Positions 1 through 11,765 of a DNA stretch of 64,000 nt are shown here, piece after piece. The stretch is from Ipomoea triloba (lineage: Eukaryota; Streptophyta; Magnoliopsida; Solanales; Convolvulaceae). The stretch covers positions 12,293,994 to 12,357,993 of the forward strand of contig NC_044919.1 in assembly GCF_003576645.1 (NCBI RefSeq). The letters run 5' to 3'. The position numbers were made by a program, and so were the translations under genes. Each line of letters starts with the position of its first letter. Within the stretch, counting starts at the first letter, position 1. The notes under the pieces were generated by a model, which saw only the letters and a program-made list of their open reading frames with translations, made no database searches and was not told where the DNA came from.

Positions 1-2687
1 AATTAGGTTCACATGTACTTTCTCCAATAAATAGGAATATTTTTTTTTTATTATCTTGTGCCCATGACCTATATATCAATATATACTATTTTTCTCTCAT
101 AGGACATAGCTATGATATTTTCTTTCTATTCTTAGCATTATTTGTCGTGAGAATCTTATATCTGGAGCTAGTTTGCAAATTAACCATATAAATAAAAATA
201 TCAAACCCTGACGTCATCTGTGGAGACTTTAACAAAAAGTTCACAATCTTTTTTTTCTTCACGGAAATAACATCCAAGAATGGTTCATAGTTGATTCAAG
301 GAAGTCTAGAAGAAAAGGTAGCTAGAAAAAAAAAAAGTCCTAATGGAGGTTAAAAGAAAACATCTCTAGAGAGTCCTTCGCTCAAGCAATTCAATGATAT
401 GATTTACGGCAGTATGTAGTTGGGCCCAATATCCAAAAGCAATGACATTAGAGAGAACTTTCAGGATTCCCACTTTAGGAGGGTCGGGAATTCCTTAGAA
501 ACATAAGGGAAGATAGTGAACAATTCGTAGTTGCACCTTGCTATAATCATAGGATTATAAGCCCAAGTCACTTAATTAGTTCATCAATAATGAACCCCTC
601 TAACACTTAGGTACGTGGTGGAAGGGATTGGCCATATACTTGGACTGGTCAAAGGAGAAAAAGTAAAAAAAAAGTCATGGTTGCCATAAAGTCGTTCGGA
701 TAACAAGAAGGTGGAGAAGTTTGGGGTGGGCAAGGTGAAGTGTTTTGTTTGTATAGGAGTGATGGAGGTGTTAAAACGAGGAATAAGTTCCCGAGTGTCG
801 TGTTCACAAGGATTGGAACTTGGAGAGTTTTAGTCGGTCTACCGTTAACTACCGTGACAACTTGGATTTGAGAAAATCATAAAGCATGTGGTTGACAATG
901 GCAATCCTAAGAAATTAAACTCAATCTAAAACAAAGGGGATGGGATTAGGACTTACCGGATCTTGCACTCTTGGGCTACGATAGGAATTGAAATGCCGTT
1001 TGGTCTAGCTAAGGGGACTAAACGCACTATACCGAGTTGCGTCACACTCGACCTCCCAATCCTCATTCAGTTGGGGAATTTCATCGAACATTTGGTCTAC
1101 GGATCCCCTCTGGACCCCATCCTTCCGAATAGAGGCCGGGAGATGTGAGCATTGAGCTCTCACACACACTTGCGATATCTCGCCAAGTGTGTGATCTAAG
1201 ATTCTTAAGAAGATTGGAGCCCTCGATTCCACAAGATCACTACAATCACACTCACAACATAGCTAGAACAAAGGTAAATCAAATCCTAAGTCAACAATCT
1301 CAATTCATGAGTGCAAATTAAAGATCCTCAATCCTAATCCTATCCTAAAGACTAGCCACTAACAAGCATGATCGATCATCAACATTATCAATTCAAGATT
1401 CAATCCAGAAGCAAGATTGCAAAGTAAGAAGGTAAGAGAATGGGATTTGACAAGATCTAAATTGCAATTCAAAGGAAAGAAATGAATTCACCAAATAGAA
1501 ATTGAAAGAAATTATAAGAAGATTAAGAAAGCTTGTTACCAAATTGAGTAATGTAATTCACAATTCACACTTTGATCTTCCTCCAAACCTTGATCTATCC
1601 ACCTTCTCTCTCTAGATTTTCAACCCTAGCTCCCTAATCTAAAATGTGGAATGTAAAAACTGAATTGGACTCCGATCCCCTCCAAACTGGAAATGGCCCT
1701 TTTTAAATATTTCCCTCGCTGGCATAAGTTACCCGTCCACGCCATGTCCACGCGTGGAGGCTTGGCGTGGAGAGCTACTAGAAAGGTTCCACGCCAGCTC
1801 CACGCGTGGGGCTCACGTGGACAGAGTAATTCCCTTTCCTTTTTGCTCCTTTGCTTGCTCGGGATGGTTTCGAGTGTGCCACGACCGGTTCTTTTTCCCG
1901 TTGATCGTATGCATCATCTCTCGACTTTTTCATGGCCCCGAACCTATTGAGTTACTTCAAAAAAATTCTACGAATAGCAATCTTGCAATTGTTAGCACAT
2001 CAAAGCGTAATCACCATATATTGGTTCACTCAAAGGCATTTAATTGATGTCAACACCCTTAATTGTCCAAAAAAGTAGGTCCTCTTGGCACCTATCAAAG
2101 TTTCCACACTTTAGGTTGCTCGTCCTCGAGTAATTTCACACTCGAGCCCTTCTCAATTAGATGCCAAAAGTATCTACGCTACACAATCATTTGATTGGTC
2201 AAGTATGCTTTAAGGTGCAACCTACCGGATGGGGTGAGATCCTCCACACTATCTACAAGGGATGATAAATATGTGCCATACACTCTTAAGAATATTCAAA
2301 CAAAGCAAAACCCCAAAGTCACATTTTGGATTAATCAAGATTCGCTTTTTCACAATAACAAGCATGCAATCCAAAATTTGATTCACCTCTCATTGTTTGG
2401 AGGCCTTCGAGCCGAGCCCCCTAGTGGGAACGATGTGCACACCTTAATCAATCTTCCATCCTTAACGCCAAAGCCCATGCATAAAAGTAAGTGGAGGCAG
2501 GAGCATGGACCGCTCATCGCCAATGGCTTGGGCGGTCACTCTTTCTTCTCACTTGCTAGAGTAACGTCATCGGGCACTCAACTTCACATGGATCTCCATG
2601 CGTTTTCGAAGGTCGGTGCAATGGGTACCCGAACCCTAGTGAAGCGGCTCACCTCCTCTCTTGTTTTCTCATCTCCTATGATCATTT
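1..2687. other. Old Ty3-gypsy-like debris, no gene
   Basis: No intact coding region. On the minus strand, 2080-2160 reads CTCGAGGACGAGCAACC, then TAAAGTGTGGAAACTTTGAT, then GATAGGTGCC. That resembles the polypurine tract and start of a 3' LTR of a plant Ty3-gypsy element, so an LTR remnant is inferred left of about 2097. Repeated CCACGCGTGG palindromes lie at 1750-1810. A 173-codon frame at 2195-2716 matches nothing I recognise. Confidence 0.4.
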
Positions 2688-4057
2688 TGTTGGGAATATT
2701 TGTAATTAGGTTTTGATGATACCAAAAATGTGTTAGAACTTATTTGTAATTATTAGTCTCCAAAAGAAGAAAATGAAGAAACATCAAGTTCAGTAAACTG
2801 CTACAGTAAGGTTCAGTAAACTGCTACAGTAACTTCGAGAGATGCTACAGTAACTTCGAGAGATGCTACAGTACCATTTGCATGAGGCACTTTTGAACGA
2901 AGTTTTAAGGCCGAAGAAGAAGACAATAATCCATGAGAGGAGGATGGAAAAGGAGTTTGGATGTCATAGAATAAGGATATGATCCACGAGAGGTGGATTG
3001 GAAAGCCAAAGTACTCGTGAGAGGAAGATCAAAATGGTTGCAAGACATCAAGTTCGCGCTGCTACAGTACTTCGAGAGATGCTACAGTACTTCGAGAGGT
3101 GCTACAATACCATCCGCAGGAGACGTTTTTGAACGGAGTTTTGAGGCCAAAGAAGAACATAAAAATCCACGAGAGGTGGATGGGAAAGGAGTTTGGATGT
3201 CATAGAAGAAGGATATAACTCACGAGAGGTGGATTGGAAAGCCAAAAGACTCGTGAGAGGTGGATCAAAATGGCTGCGAGACATCAAATTTTCGAGAGAT
3301 GCTACAGTACTATTGCTACAGTGAATTCGAGAGATCAAGAGTTCGAGAGATCGATCGAGAGGTTCGAAAGATTACAAGAGATGAAAACTCGATGCTACAG
3401 TGAAATTGCTACAGTACTCGAGAGGTAAATAGTACTATTGCTATAGTGACATGAATAGTACTATTGCTACAGTAATCACGAAAAATACTCAGATGAAATT
3501 GGTTCAATGAGTATTATTCTAGCAAGAAGACTTTTGGAAGAAGAAGTTGCGAGAGGTATGAAGAAATCCTTCAAGCTAGTTCAAGATTCAACTAAGGAAT
3601 TAATTATACACTTGGAAGATGTCACATGGGAAAAGGTAATATGGGTGACAATATTTTATTTGAAAGAGTTCAAATAAAATTCAAAGTGATCAGGAGAAAG
3701 CTAAAGATGGAGAATGGGCATGAATATTTTATTCAAGAAAGATGGGCTCAAGATAGTGGAAAGAATATTAAATCAAGCATGAAGACAAAGTTTCTTATCA
3801 ACATGCAAGATACCATACGGAAATTATGGGAGTGGAATATTTTATGGAAGACTTCAAGTGGGATTTCAGATCAAGCTAGCACATGGGATACAAATTAAGG
3901 TGGAGCTTCAACGGGTAAAGTATGGAGACTTGAACAAGGAAATATTTTATCAACTCCACTAAGCACGTGAAGGAGACAAAAATTAATGTGGGTTGTTTGG
4001 TAGATTTGGACTGCTGCCAAACGGTCAAATTAGCAACGGGAATATTTCTTCCCAAAT

Positions 4058-4141
4058 ATAAAACCCCAAGGCTTAGAAGAAAAGACGAGTGAATACCATA
4101 TAAAACCCCAAGGCTTAGAAGAAAAGACGAGTGAATACCAA
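4058..4141. repeat. 42 bp tandem duplication inside solo LTR
   Basis: ATAAAACCCCAAGGCTTAG and the following ~23 bases occur twice in direct succession, starting at 4058 and 4100. Confidence 0.8.
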
Positions 4142-4315
4142 GGGGGAAAACAAGACAGTGAATGCACATAAAGAAAAGAGAGGAAAAGCTCAGCTTCGAG
4201 ACATAAAATTCCAGTGTGCATATTCTAAGCTTAAAAGATAAAAGAATCACTTTGATTCTTTTACTAGTCCAGCACAAACACAACAACACCAACTTTCGAA
4301 GGGAAGTTTTGAGTA

Positions 4316-4527
4316 GGCAGTGAAGGATAGGTGGACGGTGCGGCCATTCGCTATCTCAAGGATTGTCAGGCAGTGAAGGATAGGAATACGGTGCGGCTAT
4401 CTTCTATCTCAAGGATTGTCAGGCAGTGAAGGATAGGAAGACGGTGCGACCATTCGCTATCTCAAGGATTGTCAGGCAGTGAAGGATAGGAAGACGGTGC
4501 GGCTGTTTTCTATCTCAAGGATTGCCA
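4316..4527. repeat. Four-copy 53 bp tandem repeat inside solo LTR
   Basis: Units start with GGCAGTGAAGGATAGG at 4316, 4369, 4422 and 4475, exactly 53 bp apart. Each holds ACGGTGCG and CTATCTCAAGGATTG with a few substitutions between copies. Confidence 0.85.
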
Positions 4528-4894
4528 AGAAGGGAAGAAGCGGGTTGCTTCTGTCTAGACTTTGTATTGGTGATAATACATAGTGGATTTGCTCCTTGGA
4601 GTGAAAGGAGAACAGTGGACGTAGGCTGCGTTGGCCGAACCACTCAAATTCCTCTCTTGCACTTTACTTTACTGTTATTATTATTATTGTGCAACTAACC
4701 CCATAACTCTTATTCACACGAGCACACAATTTACAAAACGCTACAATCATATTTTACGCAAGCTTGAGACTTCCGCTGCAAGGAAATTTATTTCCTTAAT
4801 TCTTTTCAGCTCACTTTGAGTTAGAATCGAAAATTTGATAAAGTCTATTCAACCCCCCTTCTAGACTTTATAGCTTGCTCATCCGGGACCAACA

Positions 4895-5234
4895 CATTTC
4901 ATGTGGACAACCAATTTCATGTAGAGCTCTACGCTTGTTTGAAGACGGTGCAATGGCTGCCCACATCCTAGTAAGACGGGTTTCCACAATTTTTTTTTTT
5001 TACCTCTTGGCAGAGCGTGACCGTGTCGTCGGTGGCTGATTTTGACCTAACTTGCCTAAGATTCACCAGAGTTTGGCCGGAAATCTAATTGACCTGCAAT
5101 TACAGGTCACCAACATGTCAGTGGGTTTAATTGCTCCAAAATAAAATGTTTGTAGATTTAATTGCACCTTTCAAAAGTTCAAGGGCCTAATTGACTTCTT
5201 AGCAAAGGCTTGAGGGTGTATTTGATCATTTTTC
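4895..5234. other. Retroelement flank and GACCTGCAATTACAGGTC-type repeat
   Basis: 4905-4990 is a diverged repeat of 2580-2660 (both contain GGTGCAATGG). From about 5090, GACCTGCAATTACAGGTC and the next ~130 bp match, in opposite orientation, a repeat in the intron of gene A (about 9360-9500); a degenerate copy lies in the intron of gene B (about 21145-21260). No gene. Confidence 0.5.
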
Positions 5235-5331
5235 CTATAATTTATTATGTCATTTAAGAGCATTCTTAACACCACAGTAAATTATTATAACTGTCAAATT
5301 GTTTTAAATAATTAAAGTTTTTGGAAAAAAA

Positions 5332-6240
5332 TCTATATCTATACTATTAATAAAAACAAAATCCTTCATTTTAACTTTCCGCCCAAAACAATCCTATATA
5401 ATTAAGTTTTGCGTAATATTGATAAATATGGTAATACAATTCCTATTCGTACTATAATTGTACATTAAAATATGTTAATACAATTTCTAATACAATATAT
5501 TCTTTCATACTTTCCTATTCATAATACAATTTTAGATTAAAATTACTAATCGTAATATAACTGTACATATACATCCCTGCAGCATAATCTATACTATTAA
5601 TAAAAACAAAATCCCCCATTTTAACTTCCCGACCAAAACATAATCTTTAATTTCACTCCTATTGATATGAGATTGCCCTTCAAGTTTCAGCATAAACAAA
5701 TCTTATCAATGCTCGCATATGCCATGACTATCAACAAAAACAGTGCCAAACATTAACTCATGTTGGGTTAACCAGTGTTTAATCACAGTCAGTTGTACCT
5801 AAATTTTTCCCGAGTCACCATCCTGATGGCCTGAAGGTGTTAGCGCTAGACAAGGATGAACAATATTCTGTTAGTACTACAAATGTCGTCTACAAAGAGG
5901 TTTTCAATTATGTGAAATTCGAACTGGTGATATTATTATATGATTTTTTTTTCAAAGAGCAAATTTGCCTGAGTTATACAAATCCTAAACACTGATATAT
6001 AAAATACTCAAAGTTTCAGCACCAGATACTTACATATATACATTAGCTATTAATTCAACAATTATTTGATCAAATTTATGCAAGGATAATATCACAAAGC
6101 ATAATCGATCTAAACTATTTTTTTCAATTGTATTATATAATATTTGATGTTACAATTTTTATAATTATATATACCGATCCAAATATTCTTAAAATATTAT
6201 AAAAAATCCATTTTGTGCATCACATGAGTGCAAACACTAA
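5332..6240 (+). mobile_element. Helitron 1 (truncated, with helicase fragment)
   Basis: Starts TCTATATCTATACTATTAAT and ends with CTAA before a host T, with A on the left, the A|T insertion expected for Helitrons. Just before the end, GTGCATCACATGAG looks like a decayed form of the GTGCATCGCACGGG hairpin of Helitrons 2 and 3. Units A and B provide the empty site (AAAAATTATAATA). A second TCTATACTATTAAT 5' end at about 5588 suggests an internal tandem 5' end. Confidence 0.7.
5646..5930 (+). pseudogene. Helitron RepHel helicase C-terminal fragment
   Basis: Broken frames give LPFKFQHKQILSMLAYAMTIN followed, after frameshifts, by a SQLYLNFSRVT-like stretch and DKDEQ...NVVYKEVFNYV. This is the usual end of a plant Helitron PIF1-type helicase. 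Several frameshifts and stops; not functional. Confidence 0.65.
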
Positions 6241-7014
6241 TTATAATGAATAATATGATAATATCAATAAAATCATGAAATTAAATGTTAACAAATAAAT
6301 AATTAATATTTAAATATAATAATGTCATAATAATCATAGAAAAGTAATTAAAATTTTCACTTTTTAGTGCAAAAATTTGCGTACTCATCACTGCCAACCG
6401 CGGCAATTGTCATTATCATAAATATATATCAATTAATGCCACGATCTATCTCTAATCACTACACATATATAATGGGACTGAAGAAAATAACAGAGTGGGA
6501 AGACCAGAAACTTGAAACTTGAAAAAGGAAATGGTGGGATAATGTCCCACTAAGAAATGGTGGGATTATTATTATTATTATTGTAATAAGTAGTATTTTC
6601 GCCCGTGCGATGCACAGAGTGAGTTTGTTATAATATATTAAGAATAATTGGACTAATATATAATAATATAAATTATAACATCAAATATTATATAGTGCAA
6701 TTGAAGATATGTTTTGGATCGATTATGTTTTCTGATGTTATCCTTGTTTGAATTCCAGCAAATAATTGCTTAATTAATAGCTAATGTGTAGATGTACGTA
6801 TGCGGTGCTGGAACTGTAGAGATTTTATATATCATTGTTTAGGATTTTTAAAAATTGGCAAATATGCTCGTTATCTAGTAACTCAGTTATTGGAATAAAT
6901 TATTATTCTAACTCATATGTATGGAAGATATATTTTTGTGTAGATATATAGCAATTTTTCCATCTTGGAAAAAAAATAATATCACCGGTTGTATTTACAC
7001 ATTATTGAAAATAT

Positions 7015-7245
7015 CTTTATAGACAATATTGGTAATAGCAACACAATCTTGTTCATCATCGTCTAGAACTAATTAATACTTTCAGGCTATCAGGATGGGT
7101 GACTCGAGAGAAAGCCATGTACAATTGGCCGTGATTAGAAACTGTTTTTTTTTCAGCAATAACCCAAAGTGAGTTAGTGTTTGGCCCTGGCTTTAGTTGA
7201 TAGTCATGGCATATGCAAGCATCAATGGGAATTATTTATGCTGGA
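7015..7245 (-). pseudogene. Helitron helicase C-terminal fragment
   Basis: On the minus strand LMLAYAMTIN, then (frame-shifted) SQGQTL and HGQLYMAFSRVTHPDSLKVL can be read, the conserved C-terminal helicase motifs of plant Helitrons. Stops and shifts make it dead. Confidence 0.65.
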
Positions 7246-7889
7246 ACTTGAAGGACAATCTCGTATCAGAAAGAGTGAGAGACATTCGAGGGATAAGAAC
7301 TTTGATTCCTTCATGTGTCCCATTAACTATTCTTGCTTCAACAATGTGACCTATCAATCTTGTGATGATGAGTCGCCTACCGTTATAAAGACTAAGAGAA
7401 TGGTCTATCTTCTGCTACAGGTGCACCAACCTTTAATTAATGTCAATGAATGATTAAGAAAATCATACAATCTCAAAGTATTTAAGAATTTAGGAGTGTG
7501 TACTTCTAATAGATTTTCACCGTCTAATCTACCTTACACAAAGAGTTTCATCAAAATATCCGTTTCTTATGATATTATGATTTATAACATATACGAATCG
7601 ACAAATAAACTATAGTATGAGTCTTCCTTGCATGCAACAAATATCACAAAAATTCAGTGTTCTAAAATAAGTGTATAAATACAATATGTAGATAATTTGC
7701 ATTGCAATATTATATATCATTAATTTAATTACTTGTCTGTTAGTTATTGCAAGATATTGAGGTACACTTATATTTTGATATTTAGTAAGTATAACTATAT
7801 TAGAGAAAAATTCACCTGGGAGTAATGGATAATCAGTTGAGTGATTGTTGATTGATCGTAGAGCGTTGATATTCTATGGACAAATAACT

Positions 7890-8220
7890 GTTGGAAAAAT
7901 AGCATAAAATGACATTTTAGTGGCTATATTGTGGTACGAATATATGTGGGGTTCACTTTCAATTTGGGTTGGGTCAAAGTGGATTCGGGTTCTTCGTAGT
8001 TAGACGAAAAGAGTGATATATTATACGCTCAAAACGGATAATGAGTGAATGAGAAATTGATTCTCAAAGTTGACCCATTTGAGTAAGAAAAATGGAGATA
8101 AAAAGCTTTCAAGTAGCTTTTGTCCCACATTGGTTTGGTAAGTGAGTTTGTACTACTACTTATACAAGAGTATTTCTAAGGCTTATTGAATTGTATAGCA
8201 TAGAGGTTCCCTCTCGCACA
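7890..8220 (+). repeat. LTR-like fragment (TGTTGGAAAAATAGC family)
   Basis: Starts TGTTGGAAAAATAGC and contains GTCCCACATTGGTTTGG. An inverted relative occupies about 38800-39175. Looks like a copia-type LTR fragment carried inside Helitron 2. Confidence 0.5.
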
Positions 8221-8261
8221 TTGAATGTATAATATTACGGGCGAGGAATGAGGATATTGTT

Positions 8262-8267
8262 TTTATT
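8262..8267 (-). terminator. Possible poly(A) signal of gene A, inside Helitron end
   Basis: AATAAA on the minus strand about 33 nt past the stop codon of gene A. It lies within the conserved first bases of Helitron 2, not in ancestral glucanase flank. Use as a signal is inferred. Confidence 0.4.
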
Positions 8268-8299
8268 AATAGTATAGATACTCTTAATCAGCTCATGCC

Positions 8300-10718
8300 T
8301 CAATTAAAGTTAAGCTGATACTTTGAACTTTTATCGGGACGGAATACCCCAAAATTATTCTCCACTGGATCACCACCTTTCAGGTTTTCGTCGTACAGGG
8401 CGAAAAGGTAAGTCTCAATTGACCTTCCGGGCTTCAATGGAGTCCCAGCGTTTCCATTAACATGTCCGATGAGATTCCTATAGTACGTGGCAGCATTCTC
8501 CATTGTCGCCGCATAGTGGCCGGCGGACGGCCAGCCGGTTTCCGAAACAACAATGGGCACGTTCCGACCGCCGGCCTTGTGAAGGGCGGCATACATGGAG
8601 TCGATGAGCGCGTCAAAGAGGTTGCTGTAGCCGACGGAATTAGGGTTTGGGTCGGTGAACAAAGCGTAGGAAAGCGGGATCTGAGAGGGGTTGCCTATGT
8701 AACTGAAGTAAGGGTAAATGCTGGCTAGCAAGGGGTTGCCGGTCTGGGCGAGGAATTGGACGAGTGGGATCATTAACCCCTTGGCGTTGTCCTGGAAAAC
8801 GCCTTGATTGGGCGGGTAGGTGTTGGTCAAGACGGCGGAGTAGGTGGAGGTGGTGGCCTTGATCTTGCCCTGCAACCCAACCGCCGCTAGCGCGTTGTGC
8901 ACGTTTCGCAAGGCGGGCATGACGAAGTTGACGAACCGAGCCGTGTCGGGGTTTCCGGCGTACACCTCGTTCCCGACGGCGATGTATTTGAAGTTGACGT
9001 CCGGATAATAGCGTACTATGTTGTTTTGAACCCAAGCTATGGCTCGGCCCGGGTCGGTTAGCTCTTGGAGCCTAGGGTTGGAAACGTCGACGATGACGGC
9101 GATGTTGCTTCCCTTGAGAGCGTTGAAGACTGTGGTGTCGGCGGCGTAGACTCGCAGGCCTTGGATGCCATTGCTCTTCATGAGGTTTATGGTATCAGTT
9201 TCGGATGGTAAATTGTTACCGTTTTTACCATAGGAAACTCCAATGGACTCTACCCCTGCAAAGGATGACAAATGAATCAATGATAAGGATATATTACCAT
9301 GCGTGATTAAATGGATAAAAAAATTTATTTTTGAACTACAATAAATTTTAAACAATAATGAAATAAGCCATTAAACTTTACTCAAAAAGTTAATTACACC
9401 ATTAAACTTTCAAAAGTTGCAATTAAATGTATAAACATATTATTTTGGACCATTGAAGCCCAGAAATCGATTTTGTGACCTGTAATTGCAGGTCACTAGG
9501 GTTCCAACGACCCTCCAACTAACTCCGATTAGTCTCAAATCAAATCCTGACTGGTCGCATTTAGAGAAGGAAGATCAAGGTTTGCCTTCTACAAACGCGA
9601 CCGGCGACCATTTGACGGTTGCCAGTCGTTAGTGTTTGTTGTCAAATGTGGATCGGCTTAATGTGCGGCCAATGCGGATTGGCTTAATGTGCGGCCAATG
9701 CGGATTGCGTCATTAGGTATGGATAAATGCACCACACCTAATGTTGCATTTCCGAACATCTTGTGGTGCATTTATTCGTAACTAATGTTGAGTGACCACA
9801 CAGTTGCACGGGAACCCTTGTCCACACATGAACCTGACCACACCTTGGTGCATTTCTGAATACGTGATGGCGCGGGCATTTATACTGCGTACATAATGGT
9901 GTAAAGTTGCACGACAGCATGAGAAGCAATAGCCGCACCAAATCTTGCTCTTACCGACTTACTTTGATATCTCTATATTAAATTAAGTTAGAAAACAAAT
10001 TAAACAAGACTTGATATGTTAAATATTTTTATCATGTGATGTTAAGCTGTTTTAGTTTTAGAATTATAAATTAATTAGAAACACGAAAATAAAAATCATT
10101 TCCACCATGTGGCACGTAAATTCCATGAAGATGAACGCATGTAAGGGCATGCATCTAAACAAAATTATAATACAATTGGTCCATTTGATCCATCGATCCC
10201 TACCACGTGGACACAAATGTTACGTTATCCCAGATTGTTTCACATCACCGATGAATCAATTTTGTAATCGCTGTTAAACTTGACAACGGTCAAACTACAT
10301 TATGTAATAATAAAGATTCTAATTGATTTATCCTCAAGAACTAAGAACTATAAATACTTTTTTTTCATAGGTAACGCTGACCAACTGCGCTAGAAAGGCC
10401 GAGAGTTCAAAACCTCTTTCTTGTAAGAAAAAAATAATACGGTTAACATTTTGTCCGATCCCTTAATTGGGCCAGTCCGTTCCCGTGCAAATGTGAATTT
10501 GTCTAAATATGATACGAGTTTAAATGCGATTTCAAAAAAAAGGACCTACCTAGCTGCTACACTTCGTGGTCTGACAAAAAAATACTTATTTTTTTCTCTC
10601 TCTTAAATGTAAGATGCATGTGAGAGTGAGAGAAACCTGTTATGTGTAGCAACCCAACAAGTAGGAGAATGAGTGCAGCCATGGAGGATTTGCAAGGCAG
10701 TGGATGTTGCAGAGCCAT
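8300..10718 (-). CDS. GH17 endo-1,3-beta-glucanase, PR-2 type (gene A)
   Basis: Secreted glycoside hydrolase family 17 enzyme that cleaves internal beta-1,3-glucan bonds (callose and microbial wall glucan). Two exons: 10718-10637 (82 bp) encodes a signal peptide starting MALQHP with a Leu/Ile-rich core; 9255-8300 holds the whole catalytic domain. The 1381 bp phase-1 intron has a GT donor after ACAG and a TTTGCAG acceptor, splitting a Gly codon. The predicted protein has 345 aa, normal for this family. Glu124 in AVGNEV is the expected acid/base and Glu266 in VVSETGWPSAG the expected nucleophile. It ends KYQLNFN, with no CBM43 or vacuolar extension. An upstream in-frame ATG in the intron (about 9355) would lose the signal peptide, so the split model is preferred. 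It is a tandem paralogue of gene B. A Helitron end lies 21 nt past the stop codon. Confidence 0.93.
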
Positions 10719-10809
10719 GAGGGAATTGAAAGGAAAACAAAAAAATAATCTCAAAAAGGACAAGTAAAGATGTTGTTGATATGATGAACCAATGTACATT
10801 TGTTGCTCA

Positions 10810-10816
10810 TTTTATA
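10810..10816 (-). promoter_or_regulatory. TATA box of gene A
   Basis: TATAAAA on the minus strand, about 92 nt before the ATG at 10718. The flanking sequence GCCTATAAAATGAGC is identical in gene B. No W-box like that of the plus-strand genes was seen close by. Confidence 0.6.
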
Positions 10817-11046
10817 GGCAAACTCGAAGCCTAACAACGCCAAAAATCCAAAATCAACTCTTACGGATCAAGTGGTCTGTGGAAAATCAGGACCAACCTA
10901 ATAAAAATATGACAGAGAAAAAAATATTAAACAAATGGGAATGTTGACATATATAGGAACATGCGTGATGAGTAGTGTGTCACTATCTGACGCATACCAA
11001 TAATTTTCTTTAACTTTCTTGTGCTGTAAAAGGATTGCAAATTTTA

Positions 11047-11508
11047 CACGTGAAAATATACTCATAAAAAATGTAATAAACCAACGGGATAAGGGTCAAA
11101 TAGGTCCTTCAGCTATAAGTCAAAGTGTAATTAACCTCTTAAATAAAAAAGCTTCAATTAGGCACTTTAATTTCCCATTTTATGCAATTAAGTTAATTAA
11201 CAGGTTACCTCTAAATAATAGATAAATTTTCTTTCTTAGATTAAAAAAGATCGAAAAACCTTCCGGCGACTTCCCTATCCAACCGGACGGAGAAGCCCGC
11301 CTAGTTCCTCTGTTAAGTTGGACGGAGTAGCCAGCCCAACTCAACTAAGAAGCCGGTCTGGCCTCTTGTCCAATTGGACGGAGAAGCCGGCCATGGATTC
11401 TTTGTCTAACTGGACGGAGAAGCCGACCATTGCTTCTTTTACGTTGAAGGGCCTATTTGACGCTTATCCTGTTGGTTTATTACATTTTTTATGATTATAT
11501 TTACACTT
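11047..11508. repeat. Inverted-repeat segment upstream of gene A
   Basis: About 38 bp around TGTAATAAACCAAC at 11047-11085 is repeated inverted at 11470-11508. The right arm is ancestral, because unit B has it at about 24965-25005; the left arm and interior are extra. The interior repeats AACTGGACGGAGAAGCCG-like units. Confidence 0.5.
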
Positions 11509-11765
11509 GAAAAAAAAAAGTATTTTTTCTAGTAAAATTACTCTATATTTACTTATATATCGTGATCAATAAGATAATTTAAAGATAAAAATACTTTATT
11601 TTAATTTGTTACTCATAAATTGACGACCTTATCACAAATTAGTAAACAATTCATATATAGTGTATAAGTATTTGGAGGCATGTGCGTTAGTTGAAACACA
11701 TCATGCGTTTTACCTTTTCTACCCGTCTTCAAGGCGGGAATGTTGAGGATCCCTTAAGTTTGAGG

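Larger units (their letters stand above)
2688..4894 (+). mobile_element. Solo LTR, 2.2 kb
   Basis: Begins TGTTGG and ends CCAACA, a perfect 6 bp inverted terminus, and is flanked by the 5 bp direct repeat CATTT (2683-2687 and 4895-4899). No internal retrotransposon domain lies between, so it is a solo LTR left by LTR-LTR recombination. It contains many TGCTACAGTA units (2796-3475), a 42 bp tandem duplication and a 4 x 53 bp array. It interrupts the older Ty3-like sequence on both sides. Confidence 0.8.
5235..6560 (-). repeat. Third, truncated unit of the glucanase segmental duplication
   Basis: 5235-5331 and 6241-6553 match the glucanase upstream DNA at about 12440-12880 (unit A) and 25680-26115 (unit B), for example AAAAATTTGCGTA followed by CATCACTGCCAACCGCGGC. 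Helitron 1 splits it. No glucanase exon belonging to this unit was found to its left. Confidence 0.75.
6590..8278 (-). mobile_element. Helitron 2, minus strand, abutting gene A
   Basis: The 5' end on the minus strand is TCTATACTATTAATAAAAAC at 8278, preceded by A. The 3' end near 6590 has the hairpin GTGCATCGCAC followed by GGGCGAAAATACTAC and host T. The last base pair is CTAC rather than CTAG, so the left border is less certain. A degraded helicase end lies at 7015-7245 and an LTR-like stretch at about 7890-8220. Parts are inverted copies of Helitron 1 (6690-6860 versus 5980-6150). Confidence 0.65.

Noticed and set aside
2195..2716. 173-codon frame
   Set aside because: No recognised domain, lies in Ty3-like debris and runs across the border of the solo LTR.
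4316..4527. Regular 53 bp repeats that superficially suggest a CRISPR-like array
   Set aside because: Units are contiguous with no variable spacers, and the DNA is a plant LTR.
8434..9035. Long antisense or shifted frames across glucanase exons (also 20248-20514, 44129-44421, 56494-56787)
   Set aside because: Shadow frames of GC-rich GH17 exons; the sense frame has the conserved catalytic motifs.
9283..9355. Extending exon 2 of gene A to the in-frame ATG at 9355
   Set aside because: That stretch is intronic by homology with the other four genes, and it would lack the signal peptide encoded by exon 1.
10360..10430. tRNA-like sequence CCAACTGCGCTAG with GAGTTCAAAACC in intron A (also ~22060-22110)
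   Set aside because: A box and B box are in opposite orientations and no cloverleaf can be drawn; not called as tRNA or SINE.
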